A stretch of 53,294 nt of DNA from Streptomyces pinistramenti (GTDB lineage Bacteria > Actinomycetota > Actinomycetes > Streptomycetales > Streptomycetaceae). The translations under genes were made by a program, and so were the position numbers. Below the pieces are notes generated by a model that had not been told where the DNA came from, made no database searches, and was given only the letters and a program-made list of their open reading frames with translations. How positions within the stretch are numbered: the first letter of the stretch is position 1; each line of letters opens with the position of its first letter. The stretch spans positions 1-53,294 of the forward strand of contig NZ_JAJCXB010000054.1 of NCBI RefSeq assembly GCF_020564935.1, given 5' to 3'. This document shows positions 7,958 through 16,318 of this stretch, one piece after another.

Positions 7958-9166
7958 GTGACGTTCCCGGTAGTCGGCATGGTCGGTGGCGGTCAGCTCG
8001 CCCGTATGACCCACGAGGCGGGTATCCCCCTCGGCATCAAGTTCAAGCTCCTCAGTGACACCCCGCAGGACTCGGCGGCCCAGGTGGTGAGCGAGGTCGT
8101 CATCGGCGACTACCGCGACCTGGACACGCTGCGCGCCTTCGCGCGCGGCTGCGATGTGATCACCTTCGATCACGAGCACGTGCCCACCGAGCACTTGAGG
8201 GCGCTGGAGGCCGACGGGATCCCCGTACGGCCCGGCCCCGGCGCTCTGGTGCACGCGCAGGACAAGGGGGTGATGCGGGCGAAGCTCGACGCGATCGGCG
8301 CGCCCTGTCCGCGGCACCGCCTGGTGACGGATCCCGCGGATGCCGCGGCCTTCGCCGCCGAGCTGGCCGGGGACGGCGCTCGGGGCCGGGCCGCGGGGCA
8401 GTGGCCCGAGGACGGCCGGGGCGGCGGCTTCCCGGTGGTCCTCAAGACCGTCCGCGGCGGCTATGACGGCAAGGGCGTCTGGATCGTGCGATCCTCCAAG
8501 GAAGCGGCCGAGCCGTTCCGCGCCGGAGTGCCCGTACTCGCCGAGGAAAAGGTCGGCTTCGTCCGCGAACTGGCCGCCAACGTCGTCCGCTCGCCGCACG
8601 GCCAGGCCGTCGCCTACCCCGTCGTGGAATCCGTCCAGGTCGACGGCGTCTGCGACACGGTCATCGCCCCCGCGCCAGGACTGGACGGCCGCCTCTCGGC
8701 GCAGGCGCAGGAGCTGGCGCTGCGGATCGCCGCCGAGCTGAACGTCGTCGGGCATCTCGCCGTCGAGCTGTTCGAGGTCACCGGCGCCGACGGCGAGCCC
8801 GCGGTGCTGGTCAACGAACTCGCGATGCGCCCGCACAACTCCGGCCACTGGACCCAGGACGGCGCGGTCACCTCGCAGTTCGCCAACCACGTCCGCGCGG
8901 TGCTCGACCTCCCGCTCGGCGACCCGCGCCCGCGCGCCCCCTGGACGGTGATGGCCAACGTTCTCGGCGGCGACTTCCCGGACATGTACTCCGCGTACCT
9001 CCATTGCATGGCACGCGACCCGCAGTTGAAGATCCACATGTACGGAAAGGACGTGAAGCCCGGCCGCAAGGTCGGCCACGTCAACACCTACGGCGACGAC
9101 CTGGCCGACGTGCGCGAGCGCGCCGCGCACGCCGCCGGCTACCTGCGAGGAACGATCACCGAATGA
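7958..9166 (+). CDS. purK: N5-carboxyaminoimidazole ribonucleotide synthase
   Basis: PurK uses ATP and bicarbonate to convert AIR to N5-CAIR in de novo purine synthesis. The 402-residue sequence shows an N-terminal PreATP-grasp domain (VVGMVGGGQLARM), the ATP-grasp lysine region (FPVVLKTVRGGYDGKGVW), the acidic metal-binding stretch (LVNELAMRPHNSGHWT) and the family C-terminus. A short insertion rich in Gly and Arg (about residues 130-150) interrupts the ATP-grasp domain and looks lineage-specific. The stop overlaps the purE start by four bases (ATGA), so the two steps are translationally coupled. Confidence 0.96.
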   Translation: MTFPVVGMVGGGQLARMTHEAGIPLGIKFKLLSDTPQDSAAQVVSEVVIGDYRDLDTLRAFARGCDVITFDHEHVPTEHLRALEADGIPVRPGPGALVHAQDKGVMRAKLDAIGAPCPRHRLVTDPADAAAFAAELAGDGARGRAAGQWPEDGRGGGFPVVLKTVRGGYDGKGVWIVRSSKEAAEPFRAGVPVLAEEKVGFVRELAANVVRSPHGQAVAYPVVESVQVDGVCDTVIAPAPGLDGRLSAQAQELALRIAAELNVVGHLAVELFEVTGADGEPAVLVNELAMRPHNSGHWTQDGAVTSQFANHVRAVLDLPLGDPRPRAPWTVMANVLGGDFPDMYSAYLHCMARDPQLKIHMYGKDVKPGRKVGHVNTYGDDLADVRERAAHAAGYLRGTITE

Positions 9167-9762
9167 CGGCCAGCCCCGCACCCGACCGCCACCCCTCAAC
9201 GAGCGCTCACGCGCGCCCCTCTGGTGGCGCCCCCGCCGCCCCGCTCATCGGCATCGTCATGGGCTCCGACTCCGACTGGCCCGTCATGGAGGCCGCGGCC
9301 AAGGCACTCGACGAGTTCGAGATCCCCTACGAGGTCGACGTCGTCTCCGCGCACCGCATGCCGCGCGAGATGATCGCGTACGGCGAGGAAGCGGCCGGAC
9401 GCGGCCTGAAGGCCGTCATCGCGGGCGCCGGAGGGGCCGCGCACCTGCCGGGGATGCTCGCCTCGGTCACCCCGCTGCCGGTCATCGGCGTGCCGGTGCC
9501 GCTGAAGTACCTGGACGGCATGGACTCGCTGCTGTCCATCGTGCAGATGCCGGCCGGCGTGCCGGTCGCCACCGTCTCGGTCGGCGGCGCCCGCAACGCC
9601 GGACTGCTCGCCGTCCGGATCCTCGCCGCCCACGACGCCGAACTCCGCGCCCGGATGCGGGACTTCCAGCAGGAGCTGAACGACCAGGCGACCGAGAAGG
9701 GCAAGCGGCTGCGCAACAAGGTCGCCTCCCCGGCCGGCTTCGGCTTCGGAGGCAACAGGTGA
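9163..9762 (+). CDS. purE: N5-carboxyaminoimidazole ribonucleotide mutase
   Basis: PurE rearranges N5-CAIR to CAIR, the step after PurK. The 199-residue protein shows the substrate loop MGSDSDWPVM (about residues 33-42), the SAHRMP motif and the glycine-rich AGAGGAAHLPG loop, all typical of class I PurE. A Pro/Ala-rich N-terminal extension of about 26 residues precedes the core. The ATG overlapping the purK stop was chosen, although an internal start nearer the core is conceivable. The 3' end overlaps the dipeptidase GTG by four bases, so the three genes form a tight operon. Confidence 0.95.
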   Translation: MTASPAPDRHPSTSAHARPSGGAPAAPLIGIVMGSDSDWPVMEAAAKALDEFEIPYEVDVVSAHRMPREMIAYGEEAAGRGLKAVIAGAGGAAHLPGMLASVTPLPVIGVPVPLKYLDGMDSLLSIVQMPAGVPVATVSVGGARNAGLLAVRILAAHDAELRARMRDFQQELNDQATEKGKRLRNKVASPAGFGFGGNR

Positions 9763-10979
9763 GCGCCGAGCTGGACGCCGCGCGGGAACTGCTGGCCCGC
9801 TGGCCCGTCGTCGACGGCCACAACGACCTGCCCTGGGCACTGCGCGAGCAGGTCCGCTACGACCTCGACCGGCGCGACATCGCCGCCGACCAGTCGGCGT
9901 TCCTGCACACCGACATCCCGCGGCTGCGGGCCGGCGGCGTCGGCGCGCAGTTCTGGTCGGTGTACGTACGCGCCGACTACGCGGGCGACAAGGCGGTCAG
10001 CGCCACCCTCGAACAGATCGACGTGGTGCGGCAGTTGGTCGCCCGCTACCCGGACGAGCTGCGCCTCGCGCTCACCGCCGACGACATGGAGACGGCCCGC
10101 GCCGAGGGCCGGATCGCGTCCCTGATGGGCGCCGAGGGCGGCCACTCCATCCACAACTCGCCGGCCACCCTGCGGGCCCTGCACCGGCTGGGCGTCCGCT
10201 ACATGACGCTCACCCACAACGACACCATCGACTGGGCGGACTCGGCGACCGACGAGCCGCGGCACGACGGCCTGACCGCGTTCGGCGAAGAGATCGTGCG
10301 CGAGATGAACCGCTGCGGCATGCTCGTCGACCTCTCGCACGTCGCGGCCACCACCATGCGCGACGCGCTGCGGACCAGCCGGGCGCCGGTGATCTTCTCG
10401 CACTCGTCGTCCCGCGCCGTCTGCGACCACCCGCGCAACATCCCCGACGACGTACTGGCCCAGCTGCCGGCCAACGGCGGCGTCGCGATGGCCACCTTCG
10501 TCCCGAAGTTCGTGCTGCCCGCCGCCGTCGAGTGGACCCGGCAGGCCGACGAGAACATGCGCGCGCACGGCCTGCACCACCTCGACACCACCGAGGAGGG
10601 CATGGCCGTGCACCGCGCCTTCGAGGCCGCCCACCCGCGGCCGAAGGCCACCGCCGCCACCGTCGCCGACCACCTCGACCACATGCGCGAGGTGGCGGGC
10701 GCCGACCACATCGGCATCGGCGGCGACTACGACGGCACCGCCTTCACCCCGGACGGCCTCGCCGACGTCGCCGGATACCCGCACCTGATCGCCGAGTTGC
10801 AGCGCCGCAAGTGGTCCGAAGCCGACCTCGCGAAGCTCACCTGGAAGAACGCGGTCCGGGTGCTGCGCGCCGCCGAGGACGTCGCCCGCGACGAGCAGGC
10901 GAGCCGCCCGCCGTCGGCTGCGGCGAGGACCGCTCAGCGCAGGGACAGACAGAACGGATGGCCCGCGGGATCGAGGTAG
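9759..10979 (+). CDS. Membrane-dipeptidase family (M19) zinc dipeptidase
   Basis: This 406-residue metal-dependent dipeptidase belongs to the renal dipeptidase family. Visible metal ligands are the HND of DGHNDLPW, the Glu in MGAEGGHS, two histidines in VDLSHVA and IFSHSSSRAV, and the Asp in IGGDYDG. No signal peptide is present, so it is cytoplasmic. It is coupled to purE by a GTGA overlap, although there is no obvious pathway link. Its last 15 codons or so (Ala/Arg/Gln-rich) run antisense into the end of the converging VOC gene over 46 bases, so the C-terminal tail is probably dispensable. Confidence 0.93.
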   Translation: MSAELDAARELLARWPVVDGHNDLPWALREQVRYDLDRRDIAADQSAFLHTDIPRLRAGGVGAQFWSVYVRADYAGDKAVSATLEQIDVVRQLVARYPDELRLALTADDMETARAEGRIASLMGAEGGHSIHNSPATLRALHRLGVRYMTLTHNDTIDWADSATDEPRHDGLTAFGEEIVREMNRCGMLVDLSHVAATTMRDALRTSRAPVIFSHSSSRAVCDHPRNIPDDVLAQLPANGGVAMATFVPKFVLPAAVEWTRQADENMRAHGLHHLDTTEEGMAVHRAFEAAHPRPKATAATVADHLDHMREVAGADHIGIGGDYDGTAFTPDGLADVAGYPHLIAELQRRKWSEADLAKLTWKNAVRVLRAAEDVARDEQASRPPSAAARTAQRRDRQNGWPAGSR

Positions 10980-11299
10980 ACCCGGAAGGCCCGCTCGGGT
11001 TCGTCCGGCTGCACCAGTTCGGCGCCGAGGCCCAGTACCCGGCGCTCCGCCTCGTCGATGGCGGCGCGGGCCACGTCGAAGTCGAGGTGGAACTGCTGCG
11101 GTTGCTCCTGCCCCGGCCAGCGCGGCGGCGTATAGCCATCGACGCGCTGGAAGGCCAGCTGCCACCCGGCGGGCCCGGTGGCCACGGCCCAGTCGTCGTC
11201 GCCGCCCACCTCCCAGTCCAGCGTCGCGGCGTAGAAGCCGGCGAGCGCCTGCGGGTCGGGGCAGTCCAGGACGACGGGGCCGGGGACGATGAGAGTCAT
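10934..11299 (-). CDS. VOC-superfamily (glyoxalase/bleomycin-resistance fold) protein
   Basis: The 121-residue protein has two beta-alpha-beta-beta-beta halves: VVLDCPDPQALAGFYAATLDW in the first and FHLDFDVARAAIDEAERRVLGLGA in the second, ending DPAGHPFCLSL. Length and motifs fit a stand-alone VOC protein of unknown substrate. A strong GGAGG precedes the ATG. It diverges from the CGNR regulator gene across a 71-base region containing GTAAC/GTTAC repeats, so the regulator may control it. The 3' end overlaps the dipeptidase gene in antisense. Confidence 0.85.
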   Translation of the reverse strand: MTLIVPGPVVLDCPDPQALAGFYAATLDWEVGGDDDWAVATGPAGWQLAFQRVDGYTPPRWPGQEQPQQFHLDFDVARAAIDEAERRVLGLGAELVQPDEPERAFRVYLDPAGHPFCLSLR

Positions 11300-11300
11300 C

Positions 11301-11361
11301 GTTACCTCCTGAATGGGTTAACCGGTAACTGTGTTACTGCATCATTGCCCGCGCAGGTAAC
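11301..11361. promoter_or_regulatory. GTAAC/GTTAC repeats in the VOC-CGNR divergent promoter
   Basis: The short divergent region contains four copies of the GTAAC core or its complement. They are GTTACC at 11301, a perfect GTAAC-TGT-GTTAC inverted repeat at 11325-11337, and GGTAAC at 11356. The last overlaps TAACGT (11358-11363), a -10-like box seven bases before the CGNR ATG. TTACTG at 11334-11339 lies 18 bases upstream as a possible -35. This arrangement suggests autoregulation by the CGNR protein, which is inference. Confidence 0.45.
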
Positions 11362-11370
11362 GTCATACAC

Positions 11371-11925
11371 ATGGCCGACCGCACCGCACCCGGCCAACTG
11401 CTCCTGGTGCAGCAGCTGGTGAACACCCTCGACATCGCGTCCGGGCAGGACGCACTGACCGCCGATGGCGGCCTCGCCGCGTTCCTCGACGGCCACGGCC
11501 TGCCGCGCGGCGAGGGCCGGGCGGACGACGGGACGGACGAGGCGTGCGTGCTGCGGGAGGCGCTGCGGGCGGCCTGCCTCGCGCACACCGGCGCCGCCCT
11601 GCCCCACGCGGCCGCCCGTGACCTGGAGCGGCTGTTCGCCCGCGCGCCGCTGGTCCTCACCGTGGACACCGACGGCGGCGCCGCGCTGCGCCCCGCGCCA
11701 GAACTGACCGGGACCGCCGTGCTCACCGCCGCCGTCGCCGCCGGAATCGCCGCCGCCACGGTCGACGGAAGCTGGGCGCGCCTGAAGGCGTGCGAGGCCC
11801 ACGACTGCTTGTGGGCCTTCTACGACCGAAGCCCGGCCGGCCGCGGCCGCTGGTGCACCATGGCGGTCTGCGGCAGCCGGGCGAAGATGCGGACCTACCG
11901 CGCCAGGCGCGCGGAGTCCGGCTGA
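11371..11925 (+). CDS. CGNR zinc-finger / ABATE-domain putative transcriptional regulator
   Basis: The 184-residue protein has an N-terminal ABATE-like stress-regulator domain (LVQQLVNTLDIASG near the start) and a C-terminal CGNR zinc finger. The finger shows C-x4-C-x15-C-x4-C spacing (CEAHDC ... WCTMAVCG) followed by SRAKMRTYRAR. The signature CGNR reads CGSR here, a conservative variant seen in this family. The basic tail probably contacts DNA. There is no Shine-Dalgarno sequence; a -10-like box seven bases upstream points to a leaderless mRNA. It is divergent from the VOC gene and converges on the UDP-glucose dehydrogenase gene with a 14-base gap. Confidence 0.87.
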   Translation: MADRTAPGQLLLVQQLVNTLDIASGQDALTADGGLAAFLDGHGLPRGEGRADDGTDEACVLREALRAACLAHTGAALPHAAARDLERLFARAPLVLTVDTDGGAALRPAPELTGTAVLTAAVAAGIAAATVDGSWARLKACEAHDCLWAFYDRSPAGRGRWCTMAVCGSRAKMRTYRARRAESG

Positions 11926-11939
11926 CGGGCGGTTCCCGC

Positions 11940-13280
11940 CTACGCCTGCGGGCGTCCCAGTGCCCGGTAGGTCCAGCCGGCCTTGCGCCACAGTTCCGGG
12001 TCGAGCGCGTTGCGGCCGTCCAGGATGCGGCGCTCGGTGACCACCTCGCCGAGCGCCGCCGGGTCCAGCTCGCGGAACTCCTGCCACTCCGTCAGGTGCA
12101 GCACCGCGTCCGCGCCGCGCACCGCCTCCAGTGCGCTGTCCGCGTAGCCGAGGGTCGGGAAGAGCCGCCGGGCGTTCTCCATGCCCTTCGGGTCGTAGAC
12201 GGTGACCTGGCCGCCCTGGAGGTGGATCTGGCCCGCGACATTGAGCGCGGGGGAGTCGCGTACGTCGTCCGAGTCCGGCTTGAACGTGGCGCCCAGGACG
12301 GCCACCCGCTTGCCGAGGAAGCCGCCGCCCACCGCGTCACGGGCCAGCTCGACCATGTGGCCGCGGCGCCGCATGTTGATCGAGTCGACCTCGCGCAGGA
12401 AGGTCAGTGCCTGGTCGGCGCCCAGCTCACCGGCGCGGGCCATGAAGGCCCGGATGTCCTTGGGCAGGCAGCCGCCGCCGAAGCCGATGCCGGCCCGCAG
12501 GAACTTCTTGCCGATCCGCTCGTCGTGCCCGATGGCCTCGGCCAGCTTCACCACATCGCCGTCGGCCGCCTCGCACACCTCGGCCATCGCGTTGATGAAG
12601 GAGATCTTCGTCGCGAGGAAGGAGTTGGCGGAGGTCTTGACCAGCTCGGACGTCGGGTAGTCCATGACGATGAACGGCGAGCCCTCGCCGACCGGCGTCG
12701 CGTACACCTCGCGCAGCAGCTTCTCGGCCTGCTCGCCGGCCACGCCGACGACGATCCGGTCCGGGTGCAGGGTGTCCTGGACGGCGAAGCCCTCGCGCAG
12801 GAACTCCGGGTTCCAGGCCAGCTCGGCCGCCGCGCCCGCGGGCGCCGCCGCGGCCAGCAGCCCGGCGAGCCGGGCCGCGCTGCCCACCGGCACCGTCGAC
12901 TTGCCGACGACCAGCGCAGGCCGCGTCAGATGCGGCGCCAGCGACGCGAAGGCGCTCTCCACGTACGACATGTCGCAGGCGTACTCGCCGTGCTTCTGCG
13001 GTGTGTTGACGCACACGAAGTGCACATCGCCGAAGGCGCCCGCCTCTTCGTAGGAGGTCGTGAAGCGCAGCCGGCCACTGGAGCCCTCGATGCCCGCGAC
13101 ATGGCTGCGCAGCAGCTCCTCAAGTCCCGGTTCGTACATCGGGACCTCGCCGCGCTGGAGCATCTCGATCTTCTCGGGGACCACGTCAAGGCCCAGCACC
13201 TCGAAGCCGAGTTCGGCCATGGCGGCGGCGTGCGTGGCGCCGAGGTAGCCGGTGCCGATCACGGTGATCTTGAGGGCCAT
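11940..13280 (-). CDS. UDP-glucose 6-dehydrogenase
   Basis: This 446-residue NAD-dependent enzyme oxidises UDP-glucose to UDP-glucuronate. It has the N-terminal Rossmann motif VIGTGYLGATHAAAMAELG, the conserved STVPVGSA loop, the catalytic Cys271 in GFGGGCLPKD, and the C-terminal domain with GATFKPDSDDVRDSP. The ATG was chosen because GGAG lies five bases upstream; a TTG five codons earlier is less likely. UDP-glucuronate feeds teichuronic-acid-like or other acidic wall polymers, which fits the nearby LCP and glycosyltransferase genes. GDP-mannose dehydrogenase is the main alternative but less likely by motif. Confidence 0.9.
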   Translation of the reverse strand: MALKITVIGTGYLGATHAAAMAELGFEVLGLDVVPEKIEMLQRGEVPMYEPGLEELLRSHVAGIEGSSGRLRFTTSYEEAGAFGDVHFVCVNTPQKHGEYACDMSYVESAFASLAPHLTRPALVVGKSTVPVGSAARLAGLLAAAAPAGAAAELAWNPEFLREGFAVQDTLHPDRIVVGVAGEQAEKLLREVYATPVGEGSPFIVMDYPTSELVKTSANSFLATKISFINAMAEVCEAADGDVVKLAEAIGHDERIGKKFLRAGIGFGGGCLPKDIRAFMARAGELGADQALTFLREVDSINMRRRGHMVELARDAVGGGFLGKRVAVLGATFKPDSDDVRDSPALNVAGQIHLQGGQVTVYDPKGMENARRLFPTLGYADSALEAVRGADAVLHLTEWQEFRELDPAALGEVVTERRILDGRNALDPELWRKAGWTYRALGRPQA

Positions 13281-13485
13281 GGGTACTCCAGACAAGTGGT
13301 GTCGGCGCGGGGCCGCGGGTGCGGGTCGGCGGTCGGTGACGGGCGGGCTGTGACCGCGCTGTCCCGGGCGGGAAAACAGCGCTGACCGAGCATAGTCGGG
13401 CCTGCCGCGGGCCCGGTCGGGCGGCGACCGCCCCGGGGCCGCAGGCTGTCGGCAACCTCACGTATCCCGATGGGCCACCGGCGCC

Positions 13486-13514
13486 TAGAATCCGATGGAA
13501 GTAACGGGTTACTT
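13486..13514 (+). promoter_or_regulatory. Promoter and operator of the acyl-CoA dehydrogenase gene
   Basis: TAGAAT at 13486-13491 is a good -10 box, placing the transcription start near 13498. Immediately downstream, at 13499-13514, is a perfect 16-bp palindrome AAGTAAC-GG-GTTACTT. A protein bound there would block transcription. No conventional -35 is clear. The GTAAC/GTTAC half-sites are the same as those in the CGNR promoter 2 kb away. Confidence 0.5.
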
Positions 13515-13559
13515 AACGGTAGTTAGCACTGCAGTCAGCTCTCAGGGGAGTGAGAAACC

Positions 13560-14732
13560 TTGGCGGGAACCGCTGATTTCGATCTGTACCGGCCGTTGGA
13601 GGAGCACGACATGCTCCGTGAGTCGGTGCGCGCGCTCGCCGAGGCGAAGATCGCACCGTTCGCCGCCGCCGTGGACGAGGAGGCACGCTTCCCGCAGGAG
13701 GCGCTCGATGCGCTGGTCGCCAATGACCTGCACGCCGTCCACGTACCGGAGGCGTACGGCGGCGCCGGTGCCGACGCGCTGGCCACCGTCATCGTCATCG
13801 AGGAGGTCGCCCGGGTCTGCGGCTCGTCCTCGCTCATCCCGGCGGTCAACAAGCTCGGCTCGCTGCCGGTCATCCTCTCCGGCTCCGAGGAACTGAAGGC
13901 GAAGTACCTCGGCCCGCTGGCCAAGGGCGACGCGATGTTCTCGTACTGCCTGAGCGAGCCGGACGCCGGCTCGGACGCGGCCGGCATGAAGACCAAGGCC
14001 GTCCGCGACGGCGACTTCTGGGTGCTCAACGGCGTCAAGCGCTGGATCACCAACGCCGGTGTCAGCGAGTACTACACGGTGATGGCCGTCACCGACCCCG
14101 AGAAGCGCTCCAAGGGCATCTCGGCGTTCGTCGTGGAGAAGGGCGACGAGGGCGTCTCCTTCGGCGCCCCGGAGAAGAAGCTCGGCATCAAGGGCTCGCC
14201 GACCCGCGAGGTCTACCTCGACAACGTCCGGATCCCCGCCGACCGCATGATCGGCGCCGAGGGCACCGGCTTCGCCACCGCGATGAAGACCCTGGACCAC
14301 ACCCGCATCACCATCGCGGCGCAGGCGCTCGGCATCGCCCAGGGCGCCCTGGACTACGCCAAGGGCTACGTCCAGGAGCGCAAGCAGTTCGGCAAGCCGA
14401 TCGGCGACTTCCAGGGCGTCCAGTTCATGCTCGCCGACATGGCCATGAAGCTGGAGGCCGCCCGCCAGCTGACCTACGCAGCGGCCGCCAAGTCCGAGCG
14501 GATCTCGGCCGGCGGCAAGGCCGAGGACCTGACCTTCTTCGGCGCCGCGGCCAAGTGCTATGCGTCCGACGCCGCCATGGAGATCACCACGGACGCCGTC
14601 CAGCTGCTCGGCGGCTACGGCTACACCCGTGACTACCCGGTCGAGCGCATGATGCGCGACGCCAAGATCACCCAGATCTACGAAGGCACGAATCAGGTCC
14701 AGCGGATCGTGATGGCCCGCAACCTGCCGTAG
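13560..14732 (+). CDS. Acyl-CoA dehydrogenase
   Basis: This 390-residue FAD enzyme catalyses alpha,beta-dehydrogenation of an acyl-CoA. Motifs include FSYCLSEPDAGSD (FAD binding), FLWxxN-like WVLNGVKRWITNAG, the RKQFGKPIGDFQ segment and LLGGYGYTRDYPVE. The catalytic base is Glu375 in IYEGTNQVQR. The TTG start was chosen because AGGGGAG sits at a workable distance upstream and the N-terminus begins the family fold at once. An upstream GTG is out of frame. Short-chain or branched-chain substrates are both possible. The gene ends at a strong hairpin shared with the converging LCP gene. Confidence 0.93.
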   Translation: MAGTADFDLYRPLEEHDMLRESVRALAEAKIAPFAAAVDEEARFPQEALDALVANDLHAVHVPEAYGGAGADALATVIVIEEVARVCGSSSLIPAVNKLGSLPVILSGSEELKAKYLGPLAKGDAMFSYCLSEPDAGSDAAGMKTKAVRDGDFWVLNGVKRWITNAGVSEYYTVMAVTDPEKRSKGISAFVVEKGDEGVSFGAPEKKLGIKGSPTREVYLDNVRIPADRMIGAEGTGFATAMKTLDHTRITIAAQALGIAQGALDYAKGYVQERKQFGKPIGDFQGVQFMLADMAMKLEAARQLTYAAAAKSERISAGGKAEDLTFFGAAAKCYASDAAMEITTDAVQLLGGYGYTRDYPVERMMRDAKITQIYEGTNQVQRIVMARNLP

Positions 14733-14741
14733 GGCGGATGC

Positions 14742-14778
14742 GCGAGCGGCCCCCGGCTTCGCGCCGGGGGCCGCTCGC
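14742..14778. terminator. Bidirectional intrinsic terminator
   Basis: A perfect 16-bp stem, almost all G and C, with a 5-nt TTCGC loop lies between the convergent ends of the acyl-CoA dehydrogenase gene and the first LCP gene. There is no U-tract. Confidence 0.8.
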
Positions 14779-14812
14779 AGGTCAGGGGCGGGCCCGTAGG
14801 CCGCCGCCCGGG

Positions 14813-16126
14813 TCACTGGCCGTCGGAGACCGTGACCTTCTCGTCGTTGTTCAGCTGCTGGACGAGCTGCGCGAGCTTGGGCTTGTCCCACAGCAGGTTG
14901 CCACCGGTGCTGCCGGAGATCGGCATGTTCAGGGACTTGCCCTCGCCGCCGGTGACGCCCTTCATCGCGAAGAACATCTGGCCCAGGTCCCACAGGCTCA
15001 TGTCCTTGTCGACGATCAGGGTGCCAAGGCCCGCGCTCATCGTCGGATAGAGCTTGAACGGGTTGAGGATCGTGCCAGGCGTCGCGGTCTGGCTCGCCAG
15101 CGCCGCCAGGAACTTCTGCTGGTTCTTGGTGCGCGCCAGGTCGCTCGCGGCGAACGCGTGCCGGGCGCGGACGAAGGCCAGCGCCTGGGTGCCGTTGAGC
15201 GTCTGCGTGCCCGCCCTGAAGTCGGAGCCGGAGTCCTTGTCCTTGAACGCCTTGGGGATGTCCAGTTCGACGCCGCCGATCGCGTCCACGATCCCGGCGA
15301 AGCCGGCGAAGCCGATCTCGACGTAGTGGTCGATGTGCAGCTTGGTGTTGAACTCGATGGTCCGCACCAGCAGTTCGGCGCCGTCCTCGGCGTAGGCCGC
15401 GTTGAGCTTGGTGTGCCGCCCCGTGTCCGGGTACTTCTTGCCGGAGTCCGAGCCGACGAACGACGGTATCTCCACGTCCGAGTCGCGCGGCAGCGAGACC
15501 AGCGTGGGGCCGTTGCTGCCGTCGTGCAGGATCATCATCGAGTCGGTGCGCTTGCCCTCGGCCGATCCCGTGTGCAGCTTCTTCTTGTCGTCCGCGGTCA
15601 TGCCCTCGCGGCTGTCCGAGCCCACGATCAGGTAGTTCGTGCCGTCACCGGCCGCGGGACGGTCGATGACCTTGCTGAGGTCGACCTTCCGGCGCAGCTG
15701 GCCGTCGGCCCAGAAATACGTGGCGACCGACGTGACGGCGAACACCACCACCAGCGTCAGGACGGTCCACTTGATGCGCCGGCCCCAGTTGGGACGCGGC
15801 CGGGCGCGGTAGCCGTCGGGGCCCGCGCCGCCGCCGCGGCCGCCGCCGTCACCGCCGTAGACCTGCCCGGTGTTGTAGCCGCTGTAGTCGTCGTAGCCCT
15901 GGGACTGCTGCGGCACGGTGCCCCGGTGCGGGGACATCTGCGGCGGCAGCGGCGGCTCGGACCGCCCGTACCCGGACCCCGCGTCGCGCCGCACCTGCGG
16001 CATGGCGCGTACGCCTTCCGGCTGGGTGCTGCCGCTGCCGCGTCCGTACCCGTTCCCGCTCCGGTCGCGGGATCGTCCACCCCCGGCACCGTGCGGGCGG
16101 GAGGTACCGCCTTGCCACTCATTCAT
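14813..16126 (-). CDS. LytR-CpsA-Psr (LCP) family protein 1, cysteine-free
   Basis: LCP proteins transfer lipid-linked glycopolymers onto peptidoglycan on the outer face of the membrane. This 437-residue member has a cytoplasmic Gly/Arg/Pro/Gln-rich tail of about 118 residues, one transmembrane helix (about 119-138) and an LCP catalytic domain. Visible LCP motifs are YLIVGSDSR, VSLPRDS, KLNAAYAEDG, HIDHYVEI and ALAFVRARH with the following ASDLARTKNQQ. There is no LytR_C domain and not a single cysteine, unlike the four other LCP proteins nearby. The ATG starting MNEW was chosen by frame and family; no strong ribosome-binding site precedes it. It diverges from the thioesterase gene. Confidence 0.92.
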   Translation of the reverse strand: MNEWQGGTSRPHGAGGGRSRDRSGNGYGRGSGSTQPEGVRAMPQVRRDAGSGYGRSEPPLPPQMSPHRGTVPQQSQGYDDYSGYNTGQVYGGDGGGRGGGAGPDGYRARPRPNWGRRIKWTVLTLVVVFAVTSVATYFWADGQLRRKVDLSKVIDRPAAGDGTNYLIVGSDSREGMTADDKKKLHTGSAEGKRTDSMMILHDGSNGPTLVSLPRDSDVEIPSFVGSDSGKKYPDTGRHTKLNAAYAEDGAELLVRTIEFNTKLHIDHYVEIGFAGFAGIVDAIGGVELDIPKAFKDKDSGSDFRAGTQTLNGTQALAFVRARHAFAASDLARTKNQQKFLAALASQTATPGTILNPFKLYPTMSAGLGTLIVDKDMSLWDLGQMFFAMKGVTGGEGKSLNMPISGSTGGNLLWDKPKLAQLVQQLNNDEKVTVSDGQ

Positions 16127-16306
16127 AGGGGGAAGTGTGCCTGCCGGAGGGGGCCTCCTTACAGGCCGGGTGCAGGATCGGGCCGGTGCTGTTGCAGAGC
16201 TGATGCAAAGGGTCCGGGCATACCGCAAGGGGACGTGACCATTCCGGCGATACCGGGGCAAAACCGCATTCCGGACGCCGCGCGCCCGGCCGCGGGTGGC
16301 CGAGAT

Positions 16307-16312
16307 TAGGGT
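16307..16312 (+). promoter_or_regulatory. -10 box for a leaderless thioesterase transcript
   Basis: TAGGGT lies six bases before the ATG, and no Shine-Dalgarno sequence is present. The spacing puts the transcription start on the A of the ATG. Confidence 0.5.
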
Positions 16313-16318
16313 GGTCGC

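Noticed and set aside
13550..13552. GTG as start of the acyl-CoA dehydrogenase
   Set aside because: It is out of frame with the protein; the in-frame TTG ten bases on fits the ribosome-binding site.
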